A stretch of 64,000 nucleotides of DNA from [Erwinia] mediterraneensis. Its GTDB lineage: Bacteria; Pseudomonadota; Gammaproteobacteria; Enterobacterales; Enterobacteriaceae. The translations under genes were made by a program, and so were the position numbers. Below, one piece after another: positions 39,650 through 49,018 of this stretch (position 1 is its first letter; the number at the start of each line of letters is the position of its first letter). The stretch is from assembly GCF_900604315.1 (NCBI RefSeq), contig NZ_LR026978.1, positions 3,358,013 to 3,422,012 on the forward strand. The letters run 5' to 3'. Under the pieces are notes generated by a model. The model was not told the DNA's origin and searched no databases. It worked only from the letters and a program-made list of their open reading frames with translations.

Positions 39650-42618
39650 TTTTTATAGACGCTCCCGCTGTCGATCCAGTACTGCGCGTTGGCGTTGCCC
39701 GTCGCGGAGAGGGTATTCAGTTTCAGACTCAGCTGCGTCAGCGGCACGCGCGTGCCGTCATCAAGACGGGCATCGCTCAGCACAAAACGCTCCGGACCGA
39801 GGGCATCGGGACCCGGTTGCACCGCCAGTTTAACGCGCAGCACGCTCTCGCCAGCCACTTTACGCGCCAGCGCCGCATCGGTAATGGAGAGACTGTAGAG
39901 CGGCGAGGCGGGCCAGCGTTCATTATCCAGCTGACGAAAGCCGAGGCAAACATTACCCCGAATGCGGAAGCTGCTTTTCCGGTCCAGCATGTAGCCGTTA
40001 TCATCCAGATCGATTTCGCTGTAGCAGAGATTATCATCGCTCAGCGCCTGATTTTCATCCAGCATTCCCAGATAGCGGATCGTAGAATAGGGCTCGAAGT
40101 CACCGGCGCGGAACCAGAAACTGCTCAGGCGCAGATCGAGCGCCAGCAGACAGAGCATGGCACCGACGGCGGCAGTTGATTTCGGGTTATCGATGCGTCC
40201 CTGTTTGTTAAAGGGATACCAGTCGCTGGTGTGATAGCCTTCCAGCGATAGTATGCGGCTGCCCGGCAGCGGTTGAAGATGACGTACCAGCGCCTGAATG
40301 CCCGGGAAGCGCGACGGACGCCCGGTGAGCAGCAGCACGTCACATTGATAGAGGGAAACAACTTCACACATCGCGCGCAGCGCCGGAATAATTGCCATGC
40401 GATGCTGCAAAAACTCGGCATGCAGCTGCGCGAGGCTGACCACCAGCGGGACAGCCAGCAGATCAAAACGCTGATCGCCGCCCAGCGCCCGCTGGATTTC
40501 ACCGTTGATAAAGCCGAGCACCGCATCGCCGGGCTGCTGAGGCAGCAGTTCACCGAACAGGGCGTTGATCTCCGCATGATTCTCCAGCGGATCCCAGTTT
40601 TCATAGCGCTCCAGCACCGCCTGCGCCAGCGGAATAAACAGCTGCAGTGTGGCCTGCTGGCGCAGCGTGGCCTGGCCATCCATGCGACTGTCGTAACCAA
40701 ACAGGCGGCTCATCACCGGCTCCGCCAGGCTGAGACCCGCTTTTTGCAGCGCGCTTTGTAACGCCGGCAGGATCCAGAGCTGTATCACGTCCAGCAGAAT
40801 ATCGTCACCGGCTACCTTGAAGCCTTCACGGAACAGCAGGCGTGGCGTAATTTTGACGTTGTTTCCCTGACCATCATCGAGACGATACTGGGTGATGGCG
40901 AGATCGGTGGTGCCGCCGCCGATATCAATCGACGCGATGCGCAGGCTTTTACCGGGCAGCTCATCGCTGTCCAGTGGGCGATCCGGACGCACCATGCTGG
41001 AGAAAAAGGCTTCTGCGCGACCGGCAAAGTTGACCTGGGTTTCATTAAACAACCAGACCATCTGACCACAGGTCGCTTCATCCCACTCCATCTGCACATC
41101 CGGCACCGGTTTGCGGCACTGACGCAGACTTTCGTCGACAAAAGGCTCATCCGCCGGGTGCCAGCCTTCCGCTTTCCACACCAGCGCAATCGCTTCCTGC
41201 ATGCGACGGCGGAAGATCTCGCGCTCCGGTTTAGGCATTGCGGAAGGAAGCGTCAGGATCACGTGACGCAGCTGTCGCGGCGCAAGGCTTTGCGGCATCC
41301 GTTGCCGCTGGGCGGCACTGTTCATCTGCATCAGCGCCTGCGCCAGCAGTTCACTCAGCATAAACGTCATCAGAGAGCTGCGGCTGTAGTGGGCAGAGAA
41401 TACCGGCAGGCGCTCATCGAACGGCAGCGCATAGAGCGGCTGACCTTCATCGTTCACCAGATTGGTAAAGGGGGCACTACTGGCCATGGGTTCGCTGCTG
41501 CTTCCAGGCTGGTTAAAACGCCAGCCGGGCTGATAGCGCGCTTCGTCCCACAGGTAACGGCGCGGGCTGGAGATGCCAGTGGTGCCTTCAGTGCCGGCGC
41601 GTTGCAGCGCCAGACGGCTGGCTTCACGGCCAACACGGGTCAGCGATGGCCAGAGAAAGGCGTTTTCGCGTCCGCTTTCCAGCGAAAAGCTGGCCTTACC
41701 GAAACGCGCTTCGGCAAACTCCACGCGGCTTTCGAACATTTCATTATAAATCCGGTGCGGCTGTGAAAGATCGCGCAGCTGCAGCTCATAGGTCTGCTTC
41801 AGGCCATTACTCTCTTCGGGATGATCTTCCACCAGGATACCACAGGTGTGGGAGTTGCCGACATCGAGAATGATGTCAACATTCACCGCCGGGGTTTGCA
41901 GGTTGGTGGCCTGAATATGTATCTCTTCCAGTTTCAGCTGCTCGCCCAGCATTTCCAGCAGGTTGAGATAGTGCGCCTGGTATTCAAATTCACGCAGGGC
42001 CTGCTGGATCTCCTGTTCACGCCGCGCTTCCTGTTCCGTCACGCGATCGGTAAAGGTTTCCCGCAGCCAGCCATCCACCCAGGTAAGATCAAGAAACTCG
42101 CCCAGCTCATAGTTATGCCAGGCGAGGGCGAAATTAACGCCGTTCTGGGCGTCCGCCGCGCTCAGGCCGAGCAATTCACCGCCGTCTTCGCTCGCCACCA
42201 GCCGGGTATCAAAAGCCAGACAAACGCGATGGGTGTTGCCTGCCGCGTCGGGCTGATCCAGCGCCACAATACGCATACGCGCCCAGTTTTCCGGGCCGCC
42301 AATAAAGCGGCGCGGCGCGGTATAACGCAGCACCGGCAGCGGCAGCCAGCAATCGTTCAGCAGCGCCAGCGAGTCGGCAAGAGCGATATCTGATTCGGGC
42401 CGTACCACTTCCGGTGCGCCGCCGTCGGCGGGATAGAGCAAAAATTTGCCGCTGTTGCCATCCAGGTTCAGACGCAGCAGCGGGCCGTTGGCGGTCTGAC
42501 GCACAAACTGGCGACGCGCATCGCGGGCCAGCAGGCGCAGACCAAAATCCAGAAACTGGACACCGCTATCTTCAATCAGCGTGATTTTCTGTTTTTCGTC
42601 GATCAGAGGAGCCAACAT
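39646..42618 (-). CDS. srfB: SrfB-family protein with Hsp70/actin-type ATPase motifs
   Basis: A 990-residue protein of the SrfB family. Three motifs of the ASKHA (actin/sugar kinase/Hsp70) fold are visible: phosphate-1 VDIILDVGNSHTCGILVED (about residue 250), phosphate-2 IASIDIGGGTTDLAITQY (about 565), and an adenosine-type segment LLTGRPSRFPGIQALV (about 765). This suggests an ATP-dependent conformational or filament-forming protein. It is the middle gene of srfABC, following srfA by 2 bases. The function in any organism is not settled to my knowledge; the motif reading is my own. Confidence 0.88.
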   Translation of the reverse strand: MLAPLIDEKQKITLIEDSGVQFLDFGLRLLARDARRQFVRQTANGPLLRLNLDGNSGKFLLYPADGGAPEVVRPESDIALADSLALLNDCWLPLPVLRYTAPRRFIGGPENWARMRIVALDQPDAAGNTHRVCLAFDTRLVASEDGGELLGLSAADAQNGVNFALAWHNYELGEFLDLTWVDGWLRETFTDRVTEQEARREQEIQQALREFEYQAHYLNLLEMLGEQLKLEEIHIQATNLQTPAVNVDIILDVGNSHTCGILVEDHPEESNGLKQTYELQLRDLSQPHRIYNEMFESRVEFAEARFGKASFSLESGRENAFLWPSLTRVGREASRLALQRAGTEGTTGISSPRRYLWDEARYQPGWRFNQPGSSSEPMASSAPFTNLVNDEGQPLYALPFDERLPVFSAHYSRSSLMTFMLSELLAQALMQMNSAAQRQRMPQSLAPRQLRHVILTLPSAMPKPEREIFRRRMQEAIALVWKAEGWHPADEPFVDESLRQCRKPVPDVQMEWDEATCGQMVWLFNETQVNFAGRAEAFFSSMVRPDRPLDSDELPGKSLRIASIDIGGGTTDLAITQYRLDDGQGNNVKITPRLLFREGFKVAGDDILLDVIQLWILPALQSALQKAGLSLAEPVMSRLFGYDSRMDGQATLRQQATLQLFIPLAQAVLERYENWDPLENHAEINALFGELLPQQPGDAVLGFINGEIQRALGGDQRFDLLAVPLVVSLAQLHAEFLQHRMAIIPALRAMCEVVSLYQCDVLLLTGRPSRFPGIQALVRHLQPLPGSRILSLEGYHTSDWYPFNKQGRIDNPKSTAAVGAMLCLLALDLRLSSFWFRAGDFEPYSTIRYLGMLDENQALSDDNLCYSEIDLDDNGYMLDRKSSFRIRGNVCLGFRQLDNERWPASPLYSLSITDAALARKVAGESVLRVKLAVQPGPDALGPERFVLSDARLDDGTRVPLTQLSLKLNTLSATGNANAQYWIDSGSVYKK

Positions 42619-42620
42619 GG

Positions 42621-43925
42621 TTACTTACTCTCACGCTTAATCGTCATCGGGAATACCTGTTCATCGTTGTAACGCGCTTCACAGCTGGCGGCGCCTTCAC
42701 CTTGCTTGCAGTAGAGTTGCGGCATGCGATAGCGGGATCCGTCGCTGCAGCGGGCCGGATAGCGGCTGCGTATCACCAGGTTGCCGGAGCTCATCAGCCC
42801 GGTGGTAATTTCTGCCTGACAGCGGATGCCGTCGCCCTGAGTGACCAGCGCCCGGCCCTGGCCGTTTTTAAACTGGTAACGCAGGCTGGGCGGTTTGCCG
42901 GTAGGAAGTTTCGTCTCCAGCAGGGTCACGCGCCAGCGCCCATCGAGAAATTTCGTTGAACCTACCCGCACCGCCTCAGCAGGCATCACCAGATCGTCCG
43001 CTTTCGCCGGCACTACCGGCGCAGCGGCCTCACTGGCGACGGGGGCCGCTGGCGTCGCCGGCTCGGGCGGCGCAGTGACGGTTGCGGTGGTGACTGGCAG
43101 GGTCTGCGCCAGCTGGCTGACGCTTTTCACCACTACCGGCGGCTGAGCAGGTCGCGGGGTGGCCACGCTTTCCGGTGCGGAAGCCTCGGGTGCCGGGGAT
43201 TGCATGGCAAAGGTGATGGCCGCAGCGACCGCAGCGGCGACCGGCGGCACGACCCACCACAGGCGACGCGAGACGCGACGGCGCACAGGGGCCGGCTCTT
43301 CAGGCGCAACAGGGGCTGGCGCGGTGTCTGCCAACACAGGCTCAGGCAAGGAAGGTTCCGCGGGGAGCGCTTCCGGCACGGGCTCAGGCTCCACCGCATC
43401 ACGTTTAAAATCGGGCGCCAGTAGCGCGGGCAACTCGTCATGCAGGGTTGCGCGCAAACAGTCGAGCGGATCGGGGCGTGAACGGGCATCAAGATCGACA
43501 AAACCCCAGAAGGTGATCACCGGCTTGCCGTCCACCAGATAGACATATTGCTGATCGGGAAACTGAAAGCTTTTGCTGAGCAGGGCGCCGAACAGACGCA
43601 TTGCCGGGTTTCCCGCTTCACGCGCGCGGTTACTGAGGTCGGCAAAATCCTGTTGAGTCAGCGTCAGCTGTTGTAACGCGTTACGGCGTTCGCTGTCGCT
43701 GGCGGCCAGCCAGGATTTTACCCGGCCATTGACCGGCGCATACCAGTCGAGGCGGTCGCCTTTCTCATTGGGTTGCGGAATGGCAAGCACGTTTGCCAGC
43801 GTGGTCTGACGGCGCAGCCGCAGGGTTTCGCGAATTTGCAGCGCAGAAGCATAAACCGGCTGGCCATTTTCACCCAAAGCCAGTACTGCATCCAGTTTGC
43901 CGCTGCGAAGAAATGTTTTTGCCAC
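42621..43925 (-). CDS. srfA: SrfA-family membrane-anchored protein, first gene of srfABC
   Basis: A 434-residue protein. The N-terminal domain (about residues 1-170) starts GKLDAVLALGENGQPVYAS; then comes a proline/glutamate-rich linker, a basic stretch RRRVSRRL and a membrane segment (WWVVPPVAAAVAAAITFAM, about 223-241), then an A/P-rich periplasmic linker and a C-terminal domain containing four cysteines (CQAEITTGL, PARCSDGSRYR, LYCKQGEGAASCEARYN). The start is GTG at 43925; no ATG is available. The arrangement suggests that SrfA links the cytoplasmic SrfB/SrfC to the periplasm. Confidence 0.85.
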   Translation of the reverse strand: MAKTFLRSGKLDAVLALGENGQPVYASALQIRETLRLRRQTTLANVLAIPQPNEKGDRLDWYAPVNGRVKSWLAASDSERRNALQQLTLTQQDFADLSNRAREAGNPAMRLFGALLSKSFQFPDQQYVYLVDGKPVITFWGFVDLDARSRPDPLDCLRATLHDELPALLAPDFKRDAVEPEPVPEALPAEPSLPEPVLADTAPAPVAPEEPAPVRRRVSRRLWWVVPPVAAAVAAAITFAMQSPAPEASAPESVATPRPAQPPVVVKSVSQLAQTLPVTTATVTAPPEPATPAAPVASEAAAPVVPAKADDLVMPAEAVRVGSTKFLDGRWRVTLLETKLPTGKPPSLRYQFKNGQGRALVTQGDGIRCQAEITTGLMSSGNLVIRSRYPARCSDGSRYRMPQLYCKQGEGAASCEARYNDEQVFPMTIKRESK

Positions 43926-44083
43926 CGGTTTGGGCCCTTATCTGAGGTTGTCTGAGGCAGAAAATCGTGTGTTATCGGCGATTGTGATGATTTTACCCGG
44001 AATAAGGGGCAATCAAACGCGGGAAAAAGGGCTGAATAAGGGGGTTTTTAGCGGGCTAATAAAGCAAAAGCGCAGCTCTGCGC

Positions 44084-45262
44084 TTACGCAACTGACCGAC
44101 GCGACAGCAGTAAATGCGTCAGCATGCCACCCGCGAGGCCCCAGAATGCCGCGCCAATACCGAGCAGGGTGACGCCGGAGGCGGTAATCAAAAAGGCGAT
44201 CAGCGCGGCGTCGCGCTGATCAGGATGCGTCAGCGCGCTTTGCAGGCTGCTGCCCAGGGGAGCCAGCAACGCCAGTCCGGCCAGCGTCTGGATCAGCGCC
44301 AGCGGAAGGGCGCTGAGCAGTGTGCCGATAAGTGCGCCACACAGACCGGCCAGCAGATAAAACATGCCGGCCAGCGCGGCGGCCAGCCAGCGCCGCTGCG
44401 GATCGGGATGCACCTCATCATTCATACAGATGGCGGCAGTAATGGCCGCTACGCAGACGGAAAAGCCACCAAAAGGCGAGAGCAACAGGGCGGTTACGCC
44501 GGTCCAGCTCATCAGAGCTGACACCGGAGGACGATAGCCATGCGCCTGTAAGGTAACGATGCCCGGCGCGTTTTGTGACGCCATGGTCACAAGGAAATAA
44601 GGTAAGCCAATGCCGATCAACGTCGCAACGGTGAAATGGGGCATGACCGGCTGCGGGAGCGTGAAAGTGACCTGCTGCGCCGGAAAAGCGATCATCTCCT
44701 GCCAGAGCGCAATCAGCAGGCCGGTCAGCAGCGTCACCAGAATGGCGTAACGCGGCAACCCGCGACGACAGAGCAGGTACGCCAGACACATACTGCCTCC
44801 GAGGACGAACTGATTTTGCAGGGCGGAAAACGCTTCGAGCCCAAAACGCAGCAGGATACCAGCCAGCATGGCCGCCGCAATCGCCTGTGGAATGTGATTC
44901 ATCAGGCGGGCAAACAGGCCGGTGAGGCCGCTGATGACAATAAGCGCATTAGCGAAAATAAACACGCCAATCGCCTCATTGAGCGAGAGGCCGTGCAGAC
45001 TGGTTGCCAGCAGCGCCGCGCCGGGAGTGGACCAGGCGGTCAGTATCGGCATGCGATAGCGCAACGACAGCCCGAGCGACGTGATACCCATGGCAATACC
45101 GAGCACCGTCAGCCAGCCGCCGATCTGCAGTGGGCTGGCACCGGCCGCGCGGGCCGCCTGAAAGATAATGGCGGCTGAACTGCTGTAACCGATCAACACG
45201 GCAACAAAGCCGGAGACCAGCAGTGAAAAGGAGAAGCCGGAACGGGTAACAGATGTCTGCAT
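44084..45262 (-). CDS. ydcO: YdcO, benzoate/H+ symporter (BenE) family membrane protein
   Basis: A 392-residue inner-membrane protein with about 12 segments of the BenE family, matching E. coli YdcO in FVAVLIGYSSSAAIIFQAA, TAWSTPGAALLATSLHGL and LVTMASQNAPGIVTLQA. The substrate is not known. The frame is open upstream, but ATG at 45262 gives the family start; the longer version would read through the regulatory palindrome. It is divergent from sutR, the same arrangement as ydcO/ydcN in E. coli, so it is the likely target of SutR. Confidence 0.9.
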   Translation of the reverse strand: MQTSVTRSGFSFSLLVSGFVAVLIGYSSSAAIIFQAARAAGASPLQIGGWLTVLGIAMGITSLGLSLRYRMPILTAWSTPGAALLATSLHGLSLNEAIGVFIFANALIVISGLTGLFARLMNHIPQAIAAAMLAGILLRFGLEAFSALQNQFVLGGSMCLAYLLCRRGLPRYAILVTLLTGLLIALWQEMIAFPAQQVTFTLPQPVMPHFTVATLIGIGLPYFLVTMASQNAPGIVTLQAHGYRPPVSALMSWTGVTALLLSPFGGFSVCVAAITAAICMNDEVHPDPQRRWLAAALAGMFYLLAGLCGALIGTLLSALPLALIQTLAGLALLAPLGSSLQSALTHPDQRDAALIAFLITASGVTLLGIGAAFWGLAGGMLTHLLLSRRSVA

Positions 45263-45276
45263 TGTGGGCAACCGTT

Positions 45277-45294
45277 TGTGCGTTATAACGCACA
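45277..45294. promoter_or_regulatory. 18-bp perfect palindrome, likely SutR operator
   Basis: TGTGCGTTATAACGCACA is a perfect 18-bp palindrome placed 15 bases upstream of the ydcO start and 63 bases before sutR. XRE-cupin regulators bind such sites in their own divergent promoter. A partial second copy, GTGCGTCAGTGCCGACAA, lies at 45305-45322. Confidence 0.75.
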
Positions 45295-45357
45295 GTCTCC
45301 CATAGTGCGTCAGTGCCGACAAGTGATACACTGCGACTTTATCAGACAGGAGAGCCT

Positions 45358-45903
45358 ATGGAGACGCTGCATCATTATCTGAGCCACTCCCTGAAGCAGC
45401 TGCGGCAAACCTGCGGCTGGAGTCTGGCCCAGGCGGCGGAACGCACCGGCGTCAGTAAAGCGATGCTTGGACAGATTGAGCGCGGCGAGTCGAGCCCCAC
45501 GGTGGCGACCCTGTGGAAAATCGCCACCGGATTTAATGTCCCTTTTTCCTTTTTTATTCAGGGTGACGAACAGCAGCGCGGCCCCGGTCATGTCTACACG
45601 CAGCAAAATGCCCGCATGCGCGTCACCTCGTTGTTGCCCTATGACGAGCGTCTGCGCTTCGATTTGCTGGCCGTGGAGCTTGCGCCGGGAGCGCAAAGCG
45701 ACTCTTCCCCCCATGAGGCTGGCGTGACCGAGCAGGTTGTGGTGATTGAGGGCGAACTGATGTTGAGCACGGACGGTCAGTGGCATCATCTGTACCAGGG
45801 ACAAGCCTTACAGTTTGCGGCGGATGTGCCGCACAGTTACCGTAATCCGTTGCGCACACCGTTGCGTTTCCACAGTCTGATCCATTATCTGCATTCGCGC
45901 TGA
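45358..45903 (+). CDS. sutR: SutR (YdcN), XRE-family regulator with cupin domain
   Basis: A 181-residue two-domain regulator. The N-terminal helix-turn-helix (QLRQTCGWSLAQAAERTGVS, then KAMLGQIERGESSPTVATLW) binds DNA; the C-terminal cupin domain (HEAGVTEQVVVIEGELML...) probably binds a ligand. It matches E. coli SutR along its whole length; SutR is described there as a regulator of sulfur-utilisation genes. ATG at 45358 with GGAGAG upstream gives the homologue's N terminus. It is divergent from ydcO around the palindrome at 45277-45294. Confidence 0.92.
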   Translation: METLHHYLSHSLKQLRQTCGWSLAQAAERTGVSKAMLGQIERGESSPTVATLWKIATGFNVPFSFFIQGDEQQRGPGHVYTQQNARMRVTSLLPYDERLRFDLLAVELAPGAQSDSSPHEAGVTEQVVVIEGELMLSTDGQWHHLYQGQALQFAADVPHSYRNPLRTPLRFHSLIHYLHSR

Positions 45904-46003
45904 CGCCTTACAAATTGATACGAAGGTCCGCTATCCGCCTCTCCTGAGGGTTTATATACTGCCTCCTGGTCGCCGTTAAATCATTAATATGAGAGGAGTT
46001 CCT

Positions 46004-46561
46004 ATGGCCGTCACTACGCTTGATGCCAACACTGCCCTGATCGTTATTGACCTGCAAAATGGCATTGTTGCGCTGCCGCTCAACCAGGATGCCCAGCCGG
46101 TGGTCGCGCTGTCGGCCCGACTGGCGGCGGCATTTCGCGCGAAAAACCTGCCGGTAGTACTGGTCAATGTTGCGGCTGGCGCGCCGGGACGCACTGAACA
46201 GGCACGTCATGCGGGCGAGTTGCCTGCAGAATGGGCGCAACTGGTGCCGGAGATGACACCACAACCGGGCGATATCACCGTGACCAAGCGTACCTGGGGG
46301 GCATTTCATAATACCGCGCTGCATAATGAGCTACAGCAGCGCGGCATCACTCAGGTGGTGATCTGCGGTATTGCGACCAGCATTGGCGTCGAGTCCACAG
46401 CACGTCAGGCCTATGAGTCCGGTTACAACGTCACGCTGGCGGTGGATGCGATGGCCGATTTGGATGCCACTACCCATGCAAACAGCATCCAGCGCATTTT
46501 CCCGCGTCTGGGCGAAACCGGCACCACGGAAGAGATTCTGGCGCAGCTTAACGCGCTGTAA
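46004..46561 (+). CDS. Isochorismatase-family cysteine hydrolase
   Basis: A 185-residue hydrolase of the isochorismatase superfamily. The catalytic triad can be placed: Asp in VIDLQNGI (about residue 17), Lys in VTKRTWGAF (about 95) and Cys in VICGIATSIGVE (about 124). Substrates in this family include isochorismate, nicotinamide and various amides; nothing here fixes which. GAGGAG precedes ATG at 46004. It stands alone and shares a terminator with pqqU. Confidence 0.88.
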   Translation: MAVTTLDANTALIVIDLQNGIVALPLNQDAQPVVALSARLAAAFRAKNLPVVLVNVAAGAPGRTEQARHAGELPAEWAQLVPEMTPQPGDITVTKRTWGAFHNTALHNELQQRGITQVVICGIATSIGVESTARQAYESGYNVTLAVDAMADLDATTHANSIQRIFPRLGETGTTEEILAQLNAL

Positions 46562-46574
46562 GCGTCAGGGGATG

Positions 46575-46611
46575 AAAAAAGGCCGCAACGGTTATCCGCG
46601 GCGGCCTTTTT
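46575..46611. terminator. Bidirectional terminator between the hydrolase and pqqU
   Basis: AAAAGGCCGC and GCGGCCTTTT form a perfect 10-bp stem with A and T runs at both ends, serving the two convergent genes. Confidence 0.9.
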
Positions 46612-46634
46612 ATTAACATCACCGGCGTCAGCGG

Positions 46635-48764
46635 TTACTGAAAGGTGTAGCTCAGGGTTAAGCCGAGGCTGTAGTTACGGCCTGGCGCTGGTTCAAAGTA
46701 GCGTCCATTGCTCTCATTGACGATCACCGAACCGACATACTCCCGATCAAACAGGTTATCTACGCGGCCAAACAGATCCACTGCCCAGTCAGCCAGTTGC
46801 CATTTGTAACCGCTGTTCAGCGAAGTCACGCTGTAGGCGGGCGCAGCGGCATCACCGCTGTCATCCGCCTGAATCTGACTCAGATAACGCACTTCCGCCC
46901 CGGCATACCAGCCCTGTTCCGGCGCATATTCCAGTCCGGCATAGGCCATGTTATGCGCAATGCCCGGGATGCGCTCACCTTCACAGCTCTCTGTGCCACA
47001 GGCGTTACTGCGATAGCGCGCATCGAGCAGCGTCCAGGCCATTTTCAGGTGCCAGTCCCAGTTAAACTGCTGATCAAACGCCAGCTCCAGGCCGCGACGG
47101 CGCGTTTCACCGGCGTTTTTGTAGGTGGTGCGACCTCCGCTGCTGCTGTCCACCACGATTTCGTCCCGGGTATCGGTCTGAAAAAGGGCGGCAGTCAACA
47201 GGCCGTTGCCAAGACGCTTTTTACTGCCCAGTTCAACGGTATCGCTGGTTGCCGGTTTCAGGCCGATGTTCAGGCCGGTCTGATTATCGGAACGGTAAGA
47301 GAGTTCATTGATGGTGGGCGTCTCAAAGCCGCGTCCGGCGGACACCCAGGCATTCCAGCTGTTATCGATAGCGTATTTCAGCGAGGCGGCAGGCAGCCAT
47401 TTATGATAGCGCGCTTCGCCGCTGTCATCGCCGTTGCCGTTGGTAACGTAATGATCGTTGGAATCAAAGTTAACCGTACTGAAACGGACGCCCGCATCCA
47501 GCGACAGCTTATCGGTAAGCTGCCAGGCGGTTTGTACATAAGGATCGAGGTTCCACATCAGGTTGCGCTCGTTTCGCCGCATATCGCCCCGGGTGCCGTA
47601 ACGGGTCGTGCCGTTGCTGACGCTGAAATTCTCGTAGCCTTTTCGCTGTTCGGTCATCGTTTCATAATCCAGCCCGCCGGTAATGGCGACCGGCAGCGAG
47701 AACAGCCTGTCGCGGTGCGTCCAGCGTGTATCGATGCCCTGGTAGTGGCGGGTAAGATCGATCACGCCGCCAGGGTGGCTGGGATTACGCTGGAAGTTGG
47801 CCGGAATAGACTGAAACTGCTTCGTTTCGCGCACCCCGGCATACATCATGAGGCTCAGGTCATCATTTTCGCTCATCTGGCGCTGGTAATGCAGGCCGCC
47901 CTGAGTCTGATCCACCGTTTTGCGGGTGTTATACAGCAGCACGTTGCTGACCACCTGGCGCGGATTGTCACGCCAGAGATCGGCCGTCAGTCCGCCCGGA
48001 TCCTGCGCCTCCTGATGCACGCTGTTAAATATCAGGGTCAGAGTGCTGACGTCATCGATGCGTACGCCAAGTTTTGCATTCCCCAGATTTTTCTGGGCGG
48101 CACTGTGGTCGCGATAGCCGTGGGTGGTAAAGCGTGACGCGGAGACGGTGTAATTGACATCGCCCGCCTGCGTTCCGTCGCCGGTGGCGCCGCTGGCTTT
48201 GACGCTGTTGCGCCAGCTGCCATAGCTGCCGTACCAGCTACTGGTTTCCAGCGTTGGCGGCTGCTGGCCGGTCTGGGTTTCCACATTGATCACGCCGCCT
48301 GAGGCGTTGCCATACAGGGCGGAAAAAGGCCCGCGCAGCACTTCTACGCGATCAATCGAGTTGATATCGATATTGGAAGTCTGCCCCTGACCATCCGGCA
48401 TGGTGGCAGGAATACCATCAACGAACATGCGCACGCCGCGCACGCCGTAGGTTGAACGTGAACCAAAGCCACGCACCGAGATTTGCAGATCCTGAGCATA
48501 ATTCTGCCGGTTCTGGATCTGCAGGCCAGGCACGCTGCTGAGATTTTCAGAGAGGTTAACGCGCGGAGCTGACTGACGCATCTCGTCGCCGCTGACCACG
48601 TTCAGCGCAGCGGGCGTATCGAGTTCTGACAGGCCGCTGCCTGTTGGCGCGGCGCTGACCACCATGGTATTGCCGGACGCACTGGCAGCCAGCGCCGTCA
48701 GCGGCAGGACCACCGGCAGCATCAGCAGGGTGACGGGCACCTGACGAAGTAACCTGATTTGCAT
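46635..48764 (-). CDS. pqqU: TonB-dependent outer-membrane receptor, YncD/PqqU type
   Basis: A 709-residue TonB-dependent receptor with a signal peptide (to about residue 27, ALAASA), a TonB-box-like NTMVVSAAP, a plug domain (QNRQNYAQDLQISVRGFGSR) and a 22-strand barrel ending in aromatic SLGLTLSYTFQ. It is highly similar over its length to E. coli YncD, including TMPDGQGQTSNIDI, GRGFETPTINELSYR and GRVDNLFDREYVGSVIVNES. YncD has been reported to be the receptor for PQQ and renamed PqqU. Here it lies about 2.4 kb from the start of the pqq operon, which supports that role. The ribosome-binding site is weak. Confidence 0.92.
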   Translation of the reverse strand: MQIRLLRQVPVTLLMLPVVLPLTALAASASGNTMVVSAAPTGSGLSELDTPAALNVVSGDEMRQSAPRVNLSENLSSVPGLQIQNRQNYAQDLQISVRGFGSRSTYGVRGVRMFVDGIPATMPDGQGQTSNIDINSIDRVEVLRGPFSALYGNASGGVINVETQTGQQPPTLETSSWYGSYGSWRNSVKASGATGDGTQAGDVNYTVSASRFTTHGYRDHSAAQKNLGNAKLGVRIDDVSTLTLIFNSVHQEAQDPGGLTADLWRDNPRQVVSNVLLYNTRKTVDQTQGGLHYQRQMSENDDLSLMMYAGVRETKQFQSIPANFQRNPSHPGGVIDLTRHYQGIDTRWTHRDRLFSLPVAITGGLDYETMTEQRKGYENFSVSNGTTRYGTRGDMRRNERNLMWNLDPYVQTAWQLTDKLSLDAGVRFSTVNFDSNDHYVTNGNGDDSGEARYHKWLPAASLKYAIDNSWNAWVSAGRGFETPTINELSYRSDNQTGLNIGLKPATSDTVELGSKKRLGNGLLTAALFQTDTRDEIVVDSSSGGRTTYKNAGETRRRGLELAFDQQFNWDWHLKMAWTLLDARYRSNACGTESCEGERIPGIAHNMAYAGLEYAPEQGWYAGAEVRYLSQIQADDSGDAAAPAYSVTSLNSGYKWQLADWAVDLFGRVDNLFDREYVGSVIVNESNGRYFEPAPGRNYSLGLTLSYTFQ

Positions 48765-49018
48765 GTTGCAAAACCGTAATGAAGAGGAGGGAAGCCAATC
48801 CTGCGGAAAGGTATGGCGCGTATAGTACTGCTTTTTACTTTTGTAAGAAAAGTGTAACGCATATGCAGAAACATTTCAGTGCGGTCAGGAAGCTCGCCAG
48901 CTGACAGAGAGGCGCAGATATCATGCGCGTCTGCTGTACTGACAAAAGGCTGATGACTTTTTCGCGGCAACAGGTCAGTCTTACAGACCTGAAACAACCT
49001 CACCATAAGGAAGAGAGC

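Noticed and set aside
46797..48137. 446-codon frame antisense to pqqU
   Set aside because: Shadow; no start signal or recognisable domain.
48765..48900. Fur box upstream of pqqU
   Set aside because: No GATAATGATAATCATTATC-like sequence is seen; iron control is not supported.
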